Positions 26,106 through 35,027 of a DNA stretch of 64,000 nucleotides are shown here, piece after piece. How positions within the stretch are numbered: the stretch's first letter is position 1; each line of letters opens with the position of its first letter. Source of the DNA: Bacteroidota bacterium (GTDB lineage Bacteria; Bacteroidota; Bacteroidia; Chitinophagales; Saprospiraceae); contig JANSWP010000018.1 of assembly GCA_024743405.1 (NCBI GenBank), positions 24,212 through 88,211 of the forward strand, read 5' to 3'. Position numbers and translations under genes: made by a program. The notes beneath the pieces were generated by a model. That model saw only the letters and a list, made by a program, of their open reading frames with translations, had not been told where the DNA came from and did no database searches.

Positions 26106-26663
26106 ATGGAAGAAACAAAAGAGACTAAAGACAAGAAATTATCGAAAGATACAATTAACATTATTCGAACCACACAACGAAATAATATTGACTTGACTCA
26201 TATAGCAGATAATAAAGCTAATGTTTTATTGAGTCTAAATGCCATTATCGTAACATTTTTAGTGCCCTTGGTTTTGGCGCATTCAGAGGTAATTTTAAAT
26301 AGATTATTATTCATTCCACTTCTCATTTTAAGTTCTACTTGTTTTACAACTATCTACATTGCGACTATCGTTTTAAAACCTGCTCGATTTGAAAATTTCA
26401 GAGCAGGCATTGATGAAAAGGTAAAATTTAGTCCATTTTTCTTTGGTAATTTTTATAAAATGGAAGCCAATGAGTTTTATACCTACATGCAAGAACAGAT
26501 TTCTAACAAGGGGCGAATTGGAGTGCATCTTGCCCAAGATTTATTCTATGTGGGAAAAAGATTGGGCTATAAAATGACTTGGATCCGTCGAGCTTTTAAC
26601 ATTTTTATTTTGGGAATTTTCTTCACCTTACTTTCTACCCTTTTGATTCTATTTATTTTTTAG
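26106..26663 (+). CDS. Pycsar-effector-like membrane protein (DUF5706), no cyclase partner
   Basis: The 185-residue protein carries the hallmark of the Pycsar TM effector family: an N-terminal helix running into IADNKANVLLSLNAIIVTFL (about residues 36-55), then further membrane helices (66-90 and 162-184). In Pycsar defence a pyrimidine cyclase makes cCMP or cUMP on phage infection and a TM effector of this family damages the membrane. Here no cyclase gene is next to it, and the flanking genes are bS21 and a ceramidase-like gene. In Bacteroidota the domain also occurs in housekeeping-like proteins, often with HD phosphohydrolases, so a defence role is not certain. Confidence 0.8.
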   Translation: MEETKETKDKKLSKDTINIIRTTQRNNIDLTHIADNKANVLLSLNAIIVTFLVPLVLAHSEVILNRLLFIPLLILSSTCFTTIYIATIVLKPARFENFRAGIDEKVKFSPFFFGNFYKMEANEFYTYMQEQISNKGRIGVHLAQDLFYVGKRLGYKMTWIRRAFNIFILGIFFTLLSTLLILFIF

Positions 26664-26716
26664 CCTTTCTTTTAAATTTTGAACATTTTTTTATCAATCT
26701 ATTTAAACAATTATAG

Positions 26717-26724
26717 TATCTTCG
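26717..26724 (+). promoter_or_regulatory. Putative -7 box of rpsU
   Basis: TATCTTCG, followed by GCGG, is a one-mismatch form of TAnnTTTG. It is 95 bases upstream of the rpsU ATG, which leaves a leader long enough for the regulation often seen with ribosomal proteins. Confidence 0.35.
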
Positions 26725-26819
26725 CGGCTCTTTAGGAATAAGGTAGCAGAGTTTGAATTAAAACATTCTAATTCCTCTTTATCCAAAAGATTGATTATCA
26801 ACTTATTATTATTTTTTTT

Positions 26820-27011
26820 ATGATTATTATTGAAGTAAAAGAGGCGGAAAACATTGATCGCGCACTAAGACGATACAAACGAAAATTATACGATGTACGT
26901 CAATTGAAAGAATTGAGAAAGCGCAAACATTTTGTAAAGCCTTCCGTGAAACGTCGAACAGAAGTTTTAAAGGCAACCTACAAAATCAAAAAAATGGGTG
27001 GAGAGGGATAA
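26820..27011 (+). CDS. rpsU: Small ribosomal subunit protein bS21
   Basis: The 63-residue basic protein matches bS21: MIIIEVKEAENIDRALRRYK, then KRKLYDVRQLKELRKRKHFVKPS and a Lys/Arg-rich end. In the 30S subunit bS21 sits near the anti-Shine-Dalgarno end of 16S rRNA; in Bacteroidota it is part of the group of proteins that hide that sequence. Length is typical. It stands alone with its own leader. Confidence 0.97.
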   Translation: MIIIEVKEAENIDRALRRYKRKLYDVRQLKELRKRKHFVKPSVKRRTEVLKATYKIKKMGGEG

Positions 27012-27158
27012 TTCCCTCCTCCGTCACCCTATAATATTTTCAATTTCCAACAATTCTAATCTAAGCGTCAAAGGCTAAAGATTTACTGGTCTTTATTTTC
27101 CTGTCTCTATGGAAATTCATGTTTTGATCCTCACCCATCTTTAAGATAAAAATGTAAC

Positions 27159-28172
27159 ATGAAACTTCCGGTAAAAAAAAGATACCTTTTTCCTCTCCTG
27201 CTAATAGCCACTTATGCATTAGGACCTCAAACTGATTTCCCTGAATTCACAGGTGAGATTCAAGATCTAACAATTTCGTTAATGGATCTTGATAATCACA
27301 TAGCGCAAAAGGAATCCCAATTCGACAATATAAAGTCCAATAATCAATCACAGATTATTTGGGCAGATTCAGTTCGAAAAACACCTTATGCGGTAGTTTA
27401 TTTACATGGATTTTCAGCTAGTCCTCTAGAAGGAGATCCCATTCATAAAGAATTTGCAGAGAGGTATGGCTGTAATATGTATTTACCAAGGCTTGCTGGT
27501 CATGGTATTGATGACAAGGAGTCATTTAAAAATTTGACGCCTAAAGCCTTGATTGATTCTGCGAAAGAGGCTATTGCCATTGGGAAATTATTAGGAGACA
27601 AAGTGATATTGATGTCTTGTTCGACAGGTGGAACTTTATCTGTGTATTTAAGTGCGCTCAATCAAGAAGATGTGCATGCTCAAATCTTATTTTCACCAAA
27701 TATCGCGATCCACAATTCTTCTACCAAATTGTTGGCTTACCCATGGGGTCTGCAAATTTTAAAACAAATGAACGGAAGTGATTACTTCAAAATTCGATCA
27801 ACTCAAGAGTCCAAATTATTTTGGACGCATACCTATCGAATTGAAGGGTTAGTAGCTTTAGAAAACTTGCTTCAAGAAACCATGACCAACGATATTTTTG
27901 AGAAAAATAGTCAGCCCATCTTTGTGGGGTACTATTATAAAAATGAAGAAGAGTGTGATCATGTTGTCTCTGTGCCTGCAATGAAGGATTTTTTCGAAAA
28001 AGTTAGTACCCCTAAGGATCAAAAACAGATGGTTCCTTTCCCAAATGTGGGCAATCATGTCGTTTGTTCCTCCTTAAAATCAAAGGATTTAGAGGAGGTG
28101 CGAGTAGCTACCTTTGCTTTTGCAGAAGAGGTTTTAGGTCTAAAAAAGAAATCTTTTCAAATAAACGAATGA
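27159..28172 (+). CDS. Alpha/beta hydrolase (esterase/lipase-like)
   Basis: The 337-residue protein has an N-terminal hydrophobic stretch (a possible signal anchor), the oxyanion strand VVYLHGFSASP (about residues 81-91), a nucleophile elbow in MSCSTGGTLS (about residues 149-158; Ser in CSTGG) and a final His in GNHVVCSS. It resembles monoacylglycerol lipase/carboxylesterase-type hydrolases. The substrate is unknown. It is followed by grpE after 84 bp on the same strand but is not an obvious chaperone-operon member. Confidence 0.82.
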   Translation: MKLPVKKRYLFPLLLIATYALGPQTDFPEFTGEIQDLTISLMDLDNHIAQKESQFDNIKSNNQSQIIWADSVRKTPYAVVYLHGFSASPLEGDPIHKEFAERYGCNMYLPRLAGHGIDDKESFKNLTPKALIDSAKEAIAIGKLLGDKVILMSCSTGGTLSVYLSALNQEDVHAQILFSPNIAIHNSSTKLLAYPWGLQILKQMNGSDYFKIRSTQESKLFWTHTYRIEGLVALENLLQETMTNDIFEKNSQPIFVGYYYKNEEECDHVVSVPAMKDFFEKVSTPKDQKQMVPFPNVGNHVVCSSLKSKDLEEVRVATFAFAEEVLGLKKKSFQINE

Positions 28173-28256
28173 CAAACCGTCAATCAAAATGTTGAAATTT
28201 CTGTCATTCTGGCTTTAAAAATCGGATGGCAAACATATTGATATAAAGCCCTTGAA

Positions 28257-28901
28257 ATGAAAAATTGGTTTTCAAATATGAGTAAAAATAAAAAGAAAGT
28301 GAAAAAGCAAATGCAAGATGAAAATATCAACGCTGAAGCTAATGTTGACCCACAAGAAGAAGATGTAATGGTCGCCGAAAATGACCAAGAAAGCGTTGAA
28401 AATCAAGAAAATACACCTGAGGTAAAGTTAACTTCAGAAGAAAAACTACATCAGGAAATGGCTGAAATACAACAGCAACATGCGGAGCTAAAAGACAAAT
28501 ATATGCGACTTTTAGCTGATTTTGATAACTACAAGAAACGAACTATCAAAGAAAAGATAGACTTCATGAGAACTGCTGCAGAAGACACAATGTCAGCTTT
28601 GTTGCCTGTTTTAGACGATTTTGACAGAGCAAAGAAAATTGCAGACGATGAAAATAGCACTGAGCAGTTTAGCGAAGGCGTCTCATTAGTTTACAATAAA
28701 ATACATTCTGTTCTAAAACAGCGTGGATTGGAACCTATGGAAACGAATGGTGAAGCTTTTGATGCAGAATTTCATGAAGCGTTGACAGAAATTCCAGCTC
28801 CTTCGGAAGACATGAAGGGGAAAATCATTGATACAATTGAAAGAGGTTATATACTAAAAGATAAAATTATTCGTCACGCAAAAGTTGTGGTCGGAAAATA
28901 A
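28257..28901 (+). CDS. grpE: Nucleotide exchange factor GrpE
   Basis: GrpE releases ADP from DnaK. The 214-residue protein has a charged, disordered N-terminus (1-65), a long coiled-coil helix (65-110, with LKDKYMRLLADFDNYKKRT) and the C-terminal beta domain with the family motif FDAEFHEAL and ending in GYILKDKIIRHAKVVVGK-like sequence. It lies 94 bp before dnaJ, the usual pairing. Confidence 0.97.
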   Translation: MKNWFSNMSKNKKKVKKQMQDENINAEANVDPQEEDVMVAENDQESVENQENTPEVKLTSEEKLHQEMAEIQQQHAELKDKYMRLLADFDNYKKRTIKEKIDFMRTAAEDTMSALLPVLDDFDRAKKIADDENSTEQFSEGVSLVYNKIHSVLKQRGLEPMETNGEAFDAEFHEALTEIPAPSEDMKGKIIDTIERGYILKDKIIRHAKVVVGK

Positions 28902-28907
28902 TAACAG

Positions 28908-28985
28908 TGGTCAGTAGGCAGTAAACAGTTGGCACTCAAAAAAAATAGAATAGTCAACTGAATACTACATACTGTAAACTGCCAA
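28908..28985. repeat. CAGT-rich degenerate repeat between grpE and dnaJ
   Basis: CAGTAGGCAGTAAACAGTTGG on one side and, on the other strand, TTGGCAGTTTACAGTATG on the other side, separated by a short A-rich stretch. Short units of the kind GGCAGTAAACAGT are repeated and inverted. It fills the spacer and may fold in the grpE-dnaJ mRNA. Confidence 0.4.
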
Positions 28986-28994
28986 TGGAATAAA

Positions 28995-30158
28995 ATGGCA
29001 AAAAGAGATTATTATGATGTATTGGGTGTTCCTAAAGGGGCAGAAGATGCAGCAATAAAAAAGGCTTATCGGAAATTAGCAATTAAATACCATCCTGATA
29101 AGAATCCAGATAATAAAGAAGCCGAAGAAAAATTTAAAGAGGCTGCGGAGGCTTATGAGGTCTTAAGCAATAAAGATAAGCGAGCTCGTTATGATCGCTT
29201 TGGTCACGCAGGCATGGCACAAGGTGGTGGCGGTGGCGGATTTAGTGGTGGTATGACCATGGAAGATATTTTCTCCCAATTTGGAGATATATTCGGAGAT
29301 TCAGGTAGTCCTTTTGAATCTTTCTTTAGAACCTCTTCAAGAGGAGGTGGGCAAAGAGCTAGAGGTCAAAGAGGTAGCAATTTGCGTATTAAAGTAAGAT
29401 TGACGTTGGAAGAGATCGCGAATGGCGTAACGAAAAAAATTAAAGTCAAAAAACAAGTTGGTTGTCAAACCTGTGGTGGCAACGGAGCAAAAGATAGAAA
29501 CTCTATTTCACAATGTACAACTTGTCGTGGACAAGGGTATGTTCGTCAAGTTCGAAGTACTTTTTTGGGACAAATGCAAACTACTACTGCTTGTCCTACT
29601 TGTAATGGTTCCGGACAAATGATTACTGCCAATTGTACAAATTGTAAAGGAGAAGGAAAGGTTTATGCCGAAGAATTGATTGAAATTGATATTCCAGGAG
29701 GTGTAGCAGAAGGTATGCAATTATCAATGTCGGGCAAAGGAAATGCAGGTGCCAAAGGCGGACCAGCAGGTGATTTATTGATCAATATTGAAGAAATACC
29801 GCACGACTTTTTGCAACGTGATAATATGAACTTGGTTTATGAACTTTACCTCAATTTTGCAGATGCAGCCATTGGTAAATCTGCTGAAGTACCTACAATA
29901 GATGGTAGAGTAAAAATCAAAATTCCAGCTGGTACTCAGGCAGGGAAAATTTTCCGCTTAAAAGGAAAAGGGTTACCGAGTGTGCAAAGTTATGGCAAGG
30001 GAGATCAACTAATCCATGTGAATATTTGGACTCCAAAAAAATTGAACGATGAAGAAAGAGCACTGATGGAAAAATTGAAAGATATGCCCAATTTTCAGCC
30101 ACAACCGGGCAAATCAGAAAAGACCTTTTTTGAAAAAATGAAAGATTATTTTAATTAA
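28995..30158 (+). CDS. dnaJ: Chaperone protein DnaJ
   Basis: The 387-residue co-chaperone of DnaK is a complete type I DnaJ: J domain (1-70) with HPD in KYHPDKNP, a Gly/Phe-rich linker (75-125), four zinc motifs CxxCxGxG ([32 protein letters not shown], about 155-230) and the two C-terminal substrate domains. It ends at a strong terminator and forms a unit with grpE. Confidence 0.98.
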   Translation: MAKRDYYDVLGVPKGAEDAAIKKAYRKLAIKYHPDKNPDNKEAEEKFKEAAEAYEVLSNKDKRARYDRFGHAGMAQGGGGGGFSGGMTMEDIFSQFGDIFGDSGSPFESFFRTSSRGGGQRARGQRGSNLRIKVRLTLEEIANGVTKKIKVKKQVGCQTCGGNGAKDRNSISQCTTCRGQGYVRQVRSTFLGQMQTTTACPTCNGSGQMITANCTNCKGEGKVYAEELIEIDIPGGVAEGMQLSMSGKGNAGAKGGPAGDLLINIEEIPHDFLQRDNMNLVYELYLNFADAAIGKSAEVPTIDGRVKIKIPAGTQAGKIFRLKGKGLPSVQSYGKGDQLIHVNIWTPKKLNDEERALMEKLKDMPNFQPQPGKSEKTFFEKMKDYFN

Positions 30159-30182
30159 TCTAAAAACTATATCGCAATTTTG

Positions 30183-30219
30183 AAGCGGGCATACTCAAAT
30201 GAATATGCCCGCTTTTTTT
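30183..30219 (+). terminator. Rho-independent terminator after dnaJ
   Basis: AAGCGGGCATA pairs with TATGCCCGCTT across a ten-base loop, followed by a run of seven T. It begins 25 bases after the dnaJ stop. Confidence 0.9.
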
Positions 30220-30395
30220 ATATCCCAACTCTCCTACTTTCAGGCTTTCCTACTAGAAAAAAAGCCATCATTCCTTTCCAAAAAACCTATCACAAATCAC
30301 CTTGGTATTACCCCTAATTCTCTTTCTCGAATAAGAAAAAGGAAGAAAGAAGGAAAAAATTAACTTATGTATATTTTTCATTCCTTTCTTTACCG

Positions 30396-30403
30396 TACTT
30401 TCG
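30396..30403 (+). promoter_or_regulatory. Putative -7 box of the fatty acid hydroxylase gene
   Basis: TACTTTCG is a one-mismatch TAnnTTTG, 36 bases before the ATG at 30440, the same distance as in several other genes of this window. Confidence 0.35.
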
Positions 30404-30439
30404 CTTCCAATCTTTTATAAAAACAAAATATTATTCGGC

Positions 30440-31534
30440 ATGAATGAACCTTTATTTGGCATCCCTAATGCAGATGTCCCTTTCGTAATGGGTATTTTAA
30501 TTTTCTTTTTATTAATAGAAATTTTCAGTGGATACTTACACCGAACAAAGAGAAAATTTGGTGATTGGATTCAAGAGTTAGGAGGGTTTTTGGTATTGTC
30601 ATTAGGAACCAAAGCAATTATTGTCTCAACAGTTTTTTTCATTGGGCTTAACTTCTTCCCTCAATATCAATATGCGCTGGCTGAAATGAATTTTGCGCTT
30701 GGCTTGGTACTTTATTTATTGATTGATGATTGCCTACAATATTGGTATCATCGTTCGGCACATGAATATGAATTTCTTTGGAAACTCCATCGTGCACATC
30801 ACCAAGCTGAAGAAATGGGCTTTTTTGTTTCTTACCGAAATGCATGGTTTTATTATGTCATCATGCCCAATTTATGGTGGGTTGGAACAGTTGTTTTCTT
30901 AGGCGGCGTAAAAGCGGTTGCACTCGGTTTAATATTAAAACAACTAATTGTTATCAGTGCACATAGTACAATCCCTTATGACAAATTTTTGTATCAATTC
31001 AAATTTTTAAATCCTATAATAAGCATTTGGGAACGCATCTTTATTACACCTGCCTTTCATTATGCACATCATGGGAAAACAAAACGAGATGGCATTAGTG
31101 ACCCTAATGGTAACTTCGGGAATATGTTTTCCATTTGGGATCAACTCTTCGGAACGGCAACTTTCAATCGACAATTCCCTACAGAATTAGGACTTGAAAA
31201 TGACCCAAAAGAACATTGGACAGCCTCTTATTTTTACCCTTTCATAACAGCAAAAGATAAAAATAATGAGATGTCAAGGGGCTATGTAAAAGAAGATACA
31301 ATAACGCTCGAACCAGCAACAATTCAATTAGAAAAAGGAGAAAAATACCTTTGGTGTCGATGTGGCAAAAGCAAAAACCAACCGTTTTGTGATAGCTCTC
31401 ATCATGGCACTAAAATGACCCCTTTGCTTTTTGAAGCAAAAAGAACGGGTAATGTTCGATTGTGTAATTGTAAAGCGACCAAAGCAGGCCCTTTTTGTGA
31501 TGATTCGCATATTGAAATGAAAAAAGACCAATAA
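30440..31534 (+). CDS. Fatty acid hydroxylase/sterol desaturase fused to two CDGSH Fe-S motifs
   Basis: The 364-residue protein has an integral-membrane di-iron domain (1-260) with the histidine clusters HRSAHE, HRAHH and HYAHHG, as in the ERG3/C4-methyl oxidase/fatty acid hydroxylase family. After it come two CDGSH-type motifs, CRCGKSKNQPFCDSSHH and CNCKATKAGPFCDDSH (about residues 304-360), each with three Cys and one His able to hold a 2Fe-2S cluster. A fused cluster could feed electrons to the di-iron site; that is inference. It is followed after 38 bp by an acyl-CoA ligase. Likely substrate: a fatty acyl or ceramide chain. Confidence 0.88.
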   Translation: MNEPLFGIPNADVPFVMGILIFFLLIEIFSGYLHRTKRKFGDWIQELGGFLVLSLGTKAIIVSTVFFIGLNFFPQYQYALAEMNFALGLVLYLLIDDCLQYWYHRSAHEYEFLWKLHRAHHQAEEMGFFVSYRNAWFYYVIMPNLWWVGTVVFLGGVKAVALGLILKQLIVISAHSTIPYDKFLYQFKFLNPIISIWERIFITPAFHYAHHGKTKRDGISDPNGNFGNMFSIWDQLFGTATFNRQFPTELGLENDPKEHWTASYFYPFITAKDKNNEMSRGYVKEDTITLEPATIQLEKGEKYLWCRCGKSKNQPFCDSSHHGTKMTPLLFEAKRTGNVRLCNCKATKAGPFCDDSHIEMKKDQ

Positions 31535-31572
31535 GAGATTTAAAAAATCAACCAAAAAATACTTTGTAAATT

Positions 31573-33117
31573 ATGTTAAACCTTTCCGTTTTATTAGAAG
31601 ACAGTGCAAGAAGATACCCAAACAAAGATGCTTTTATCTTCATGGACACACACTTGAGTTACGCACAAGTCAATGGCGCAGCCAATCAAATTGCCAATGG
31701 ACTAAAATCCATCGGCATTCAGCCCGGTGATAAAGTAGCGTTGAGTTGTTTGAATTTGCCTTATTTCCCAATGATTTATTATGGGATTTTGAAAGCGGGC
31801 GCGACCGTTGTTCCATTAAGTGTATTATTGAAAAGAGAGGAGGTGGCCTATCATTTGAAAGACTCGGATGCGAAAGCCTATTTTTGTTTTTTGGGGGCAC
31901 CAGGCTTACCAATGTTAGAAGAAGGATTTGCAGGTTTTCAAAATGCACCTGATTGCAAGAACTTTTTCGTCATCACTGCCAAACCAACAGATCCATCTCC
32001 AATTGAAGGTCAAAAAACGATGGGCATGTTGATGGGGAGTCAATCACCGATATGCGAAACAGCTCGTACAAATGCAGAAGATACTGCCGTGATTATTTAT
32101 ACATCAGGGACAACTGGACGGCCAAAAGGTGCAGAATTGACACACAGTAACTTGACCTTAAATTCCATTCTTTCTGCCAATTTATCACAATGTAATGAGG
32201 AAGATACTTGGCTGATTGTACTACCGCTATTCCACATTTTCGCCATGGTCGTTTTGATGAATGCAGGCGTTTATAAAGGAACAGCAAATGTCTTATTGCC
32301 AAGATTTGATCCAGAGGCAGTTTTAGGACTCATGCAAAAACACAAAGTTTCCATATTCGCGGGTGTGCCCACAATGTATTGGGGCTTGGTAAATTACGAA
32401 AACACCAAATTTGACTTAAAAGGCATTGCCAGCAATTTAAAAATGGCTTTGTCAGGGGGAGCATCTTTGCCAGTCTCGGTTTTAGAAGATTTTGAGGCAA
32501 AATTCAATGTACCGATTTTAGAAGGATATGGAATGTCAGAAGGTTCTCCTGTAGTGACATTTAACCATCCAAATAAAGTAAGAAAACCGGGTAGTGTTGG
32601 AACTCCAGTTTGGGGGGTCGAAGTACGTGTAGTAGATGAAAATGACAATGAAATGCCTGTCGGCGAAAAGGGCGAAATCGTTTATCGAGGTCACAATGTC
32701 ATGAAAGGCTATTACAAACGTGATGAAGTAAATAAAGAAGTTTTACGCGGTGGTTGGTTACATTCAGGTGATGTCGGAGTTATGGACGAAGATGGTTATT
32801 TTTATATCGTTGACAGAACAAAAGACATGGTCATTCGAGGTGGTTTGAATGTATATCCGAGAGAAGTTGAAGAAGTAATGATGAAACATCCAGCCGTTTC
32901 TTTAGTTGCCGTAATTGGGATTCCAGACGACCAATTTGGAGAGGAAATCAAAGCTTGTGTCGTCTTAAAAGAAGGCGAATGTGTCGAAGCCGATGAATTA
33001 AAAGCTTGGACAAAAGAGCGAATCGCAGCTTATAAATATCCTAGAGTGATTGAGTTTTTGGATGCGTTGCCAATGAGTGCGACTGGGAAGATTTTGAAGA
33101 AGGAGTTGAGGAGATAA
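31573..33117 (+). CDS. Long-chain fatty acid-CoA ligase (AMP-binding family)
   Basis: The 514-residue cytoplasmic enzyme activates carboxylic acids through an acyl-AMP. Visible motifs are the P-loop YTSGTTGRPKGAE (about residues 176-188), YGMSEGSP, LHSGDVGVMDEDGYFYIVDR, KDMVIRGGLNVYPREVEE and the C-terminal catalytic Lys in ATGKILKKELRR. Length is normal. It follows the hydroxylase by 38 bp, so the two are probably co-transcribed. Chain length is not readable, but the context points to a membrane fatty acid. Confidence 0.92.
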   Translation: MLNLSVLLEDSARRYPNKDAFIFMDTHLSYAQVNGAANQIANGLKSIGIQPGDKVALSCLNLPYFPMIYYGILKAGATVVPLSVLLKREEVAYHLKDSDAKAYFCFLGAPGLPMLEEGFAGFQNAPDCKNFFVITAKPTDPSPIEGQKTMGMLMGSQSPICETARTNAEDTAVIIYTSGTTGRPKGAELTHSNLTLNSILSANLSQCNEEDTWLIVLPLFHIFAMVVLMNAGVYKGTANVLLPRFDPEAVLGLMQKHKVSIFAGVPTMYWGLVNYENTKFDLKGIASNLKMALSGGASLPVSVLEDFEAKFNVPILEGYGMSEGSPVVTFNHPNKVRKPGSVGTPVWGVEVRVVDENDNEMPVGEKGEIVYRGHNVMKGYYKRDEVNKEVLRGGWLHSGDVGVMDEDGYFYIVDRTKDMVIRGGLNVYPREVEEVMMKHPAVSLVAVIGIPDDQFGEEIKACVVLKEGECVEADELKAWTKERIAAYKYPRVIEFLDALPMSATGKILKKELRR

Positions 33118-33290
33118 TTCAGTTTGCCATTTACAGTCAATTGCTCATAAGTTTGAGTCGAGTTTTTAAAAGAAGACTCGGCTCAAATTCAAAATAATAG
33201 AGTCTATTAAAAGAAAAAAAGATTCCTATCGAATAAAAATCAAATAAAAATCGAATAAATTAATTCTAAAAAATTACCTCCCAGTGCCTC

Positions 33291-34769
33291 ATGAATAAGA
33301 TTATTACCAAAGCCTATTTCATCCTTTTATTCATACCACTATTTTCCTGTAATCCTGAAAAAGAAACGCCCTCACCCAATATTCTATTTATCGCAATTGA
33401 TGATTTACGTCCAGAATTAGGCTGCTATGGAAAGGACTATATAATTAGCCCAAGATTAGACAAAATCGCATCTGAAGGAACGTTATTTACGAATCATTTT
33501 ACGCAAGTCCCTACCTGTGGCCCTTCTCGATATTGCCTGCTTACTGGAATGTATCCAAAAGGGAGGACTTATCTGAATAATAATATTGCAGAGAAAGTTA
33601 TCTCTCATAAAAAAGAAGATACTATTCCAGAAACTTTCATTCATCATCTTCGACGAAATGGGTATCACACCGTTGGGATTGGGAAAATAAGTCATTCGGC
33701 TGATGGGTATCTTTATGGCTATCGGGATAGTGTTTCGACAATAAGGGAATTACCTTTTAGTTGGGATGAAATATTATTCAATCCTGGGAAATGGGAAACC
33801 GGTTGGAATGCTTTTTTTGCTTATGCCAATGGGGAGAATAGGCAAAGTCTCAAAAAACAAGTCAAACCTTATGAAAATGGAAAAGTAAGTGATAATGGCT
33901 ACCCTGATGGACTTTCGGCAGATTTAACGATCAATAAACTTAAAGAATTAAAAAATAGCACAAAACCTTTTTTCTTAGGGGTTGGTTTTTTCAAACCTCA
34001 CTTACCATTCAATTCCCCAGAAGAATACTGGCAATTATACAATAGAGATTCCATTCCTATCTCGCCAAATCCACTAATTCCTCAAAATGCCATTCGAGTA
34101 GGTTTACATAATAGTGGCGAATTCAATCAATATCAATTGGGGGAGGAAAAAGCGACTTTAGATCAGCCAATTTCTGTCGATTATGCCAAAAAAATAAGGC
34201 ATGCTTATGCCGCCTGTATCAGTTATATTGACTTTCAAGTTGGGCGAATCATGGATGAATTGGAGGCACTTGATCTAGATGAAAATACCATTATCGTGGT
34301 TTGGGGAGATCATGGTTGGCATTTGGGTGACCAACAACTTTGGGGGAAACATAGTCTATTTGAGAATGCATTAAAGAGTACTTTAATCATTAAAGTACCA
34401 ACCTTAGAACGCCAGAACAAGATAGCCTCTTCTATTGTTGAAACGGTCGATATTTATCCAACCCTTATGAAATTAACCAATATGCCTATTGATCATTCAA
34501 TTGATGGAAAAGATTTTCTTTCAATGATTACCAACCCTAATTATCATTCAGATAAGGAGATGGCCTATGGCTTTTTTAAAAAGGGGATTACCCTACGCAC
34601 GAATGAATATCGACTTACAAAACACTACATTGAAAAACAGCCAAATATTGAGTTATATGACCATCAAAAAGACCCTTTTGAAACAACTAATATTGCGCTA
34701 GAAAATCCGGAAATTGTGGAGCAATTGCTTCCGATATTGGAAAAGGGAAAAATTGAATTTGATAAATGA
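33291..34769 (+). CDS. Sulfatase (iduronate-2-sulfatase-like), lipoprotein
   Basis: The 492-residue protein starts with a lipoprotein signal (lipobox Cys20 in LFSC) and then the sulfatase fold: DD37-38 in LFIAIDDLRPELGCYG, and the C-x-P-S-R motif at Cys76 (TCGPSRYCLLTG), whose Cys becomes formylglycine. Later WGDHGWHLGDQ holds Ca ligands. The order resembles iduronate-2-sulfatase-type enzymes that desulfate polysaccharides. It should act on the cell surface or in the periplasm. No sulfatase-maturing enzyme is in view. It overlaps the next small gene by four bases. Confidence 0.92.
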   Translation: MNKIITKAYFILLFIPLFSCNPEKETPSPNILFIAIDDLRPELGCYGKDYIISPRLDKIASEGTLFTNHFTQVPTCGPSRYCLLTGMYPKGRTYLNNNIAEKVISHKKEDTIPETFIHHLRRNGYHTVGIGKISHSADGYLYGYRDSVSTIRELPFSWDEILFNPGKWETGWNAFFAYANGENRQSLKKQVKPYENGKVSDNGYPDGLSADLTINKLKELKNSTKPFFLGVGFFKPHLPFNSPEEYWQLYNRDSIPISPNPLIPQNAIRVGLHNSGEFNQYQLGEEKATLDQPISVDYAKKIRHAYAACISYIDFQVGRIMDELEALDLDENTIIVVWGDHGWHLGDQQLWGKHSLFENALKSTLIIKVPTLERQNKIASSIVETVDIYPTLMKLTNMPIDHSIDGKDFLSMITNPNYHSDKEMAYGFFKKGITLRTNEYRLTKHYIEKQPNIELYDHQKDPFETTNIALENPEIVEQLLPILEKGKIEFDK

Positions 34770-34972
34770 AGCAAAGGACACAAACATGCGATGAATGTGA
34801 AAGTGAGTATTTGGCGTCCAGTTCAAAAATGGTAAATCTTTGCCCTGAATGTGCTCATTGTTTGTATGGATATGAGAATTGTCCCCATCAAATGAAAAAT
34901 GGCATATGCATAAATTGCCTATATAATGGAAAAAGTCCTAAATTTATTGCCCGTTTAAAAGATTCAAAATAA
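34766..34972 (+). CDS. Small four-Cys zinc-ribbon-like protein
   Basis: This 68-residue protein has two CxxC pairs early (CDEC at residues 8-11 and CPEC near 27-30) and further Cys/His (CLYGYENCPHQ, CINC) that could bind one or two Zn. It starts inside the stop of the sulfatase gene (ATGA overlap), which signals translational coupling. I know similar tiny proteins only as hypothetical. It has no signal peptide, so it should stay in the cytoplasm, unlike the sulfatase. Confidence 0.7.
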   Translation: MKQRTQTCDECESEYLASSSKMVNLCPECAHCLYGYENCPHQMKNGICINCLYNGKSPKFIARLKDSK

Positions 34973-35027
34973 CAGCCTTTCAACCCCTTGAATAAAGAAT
35001 ATATTTTCATCACTAAAACATCAAACC

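Noticed and set aside
26106..28172. A complete Pycsar or other defence island around the TM effector
   Set aside because: The neighbours are bS21, an alpha/beta hydrolase and grpE/dnaJ; no cyclase, nuclease or other defence gene is present.
31328..31555. Minus-strand frame opposite the CDGSH motifs
   Set aside because: It is a shadow of the hydroxylase gene with no family feature.
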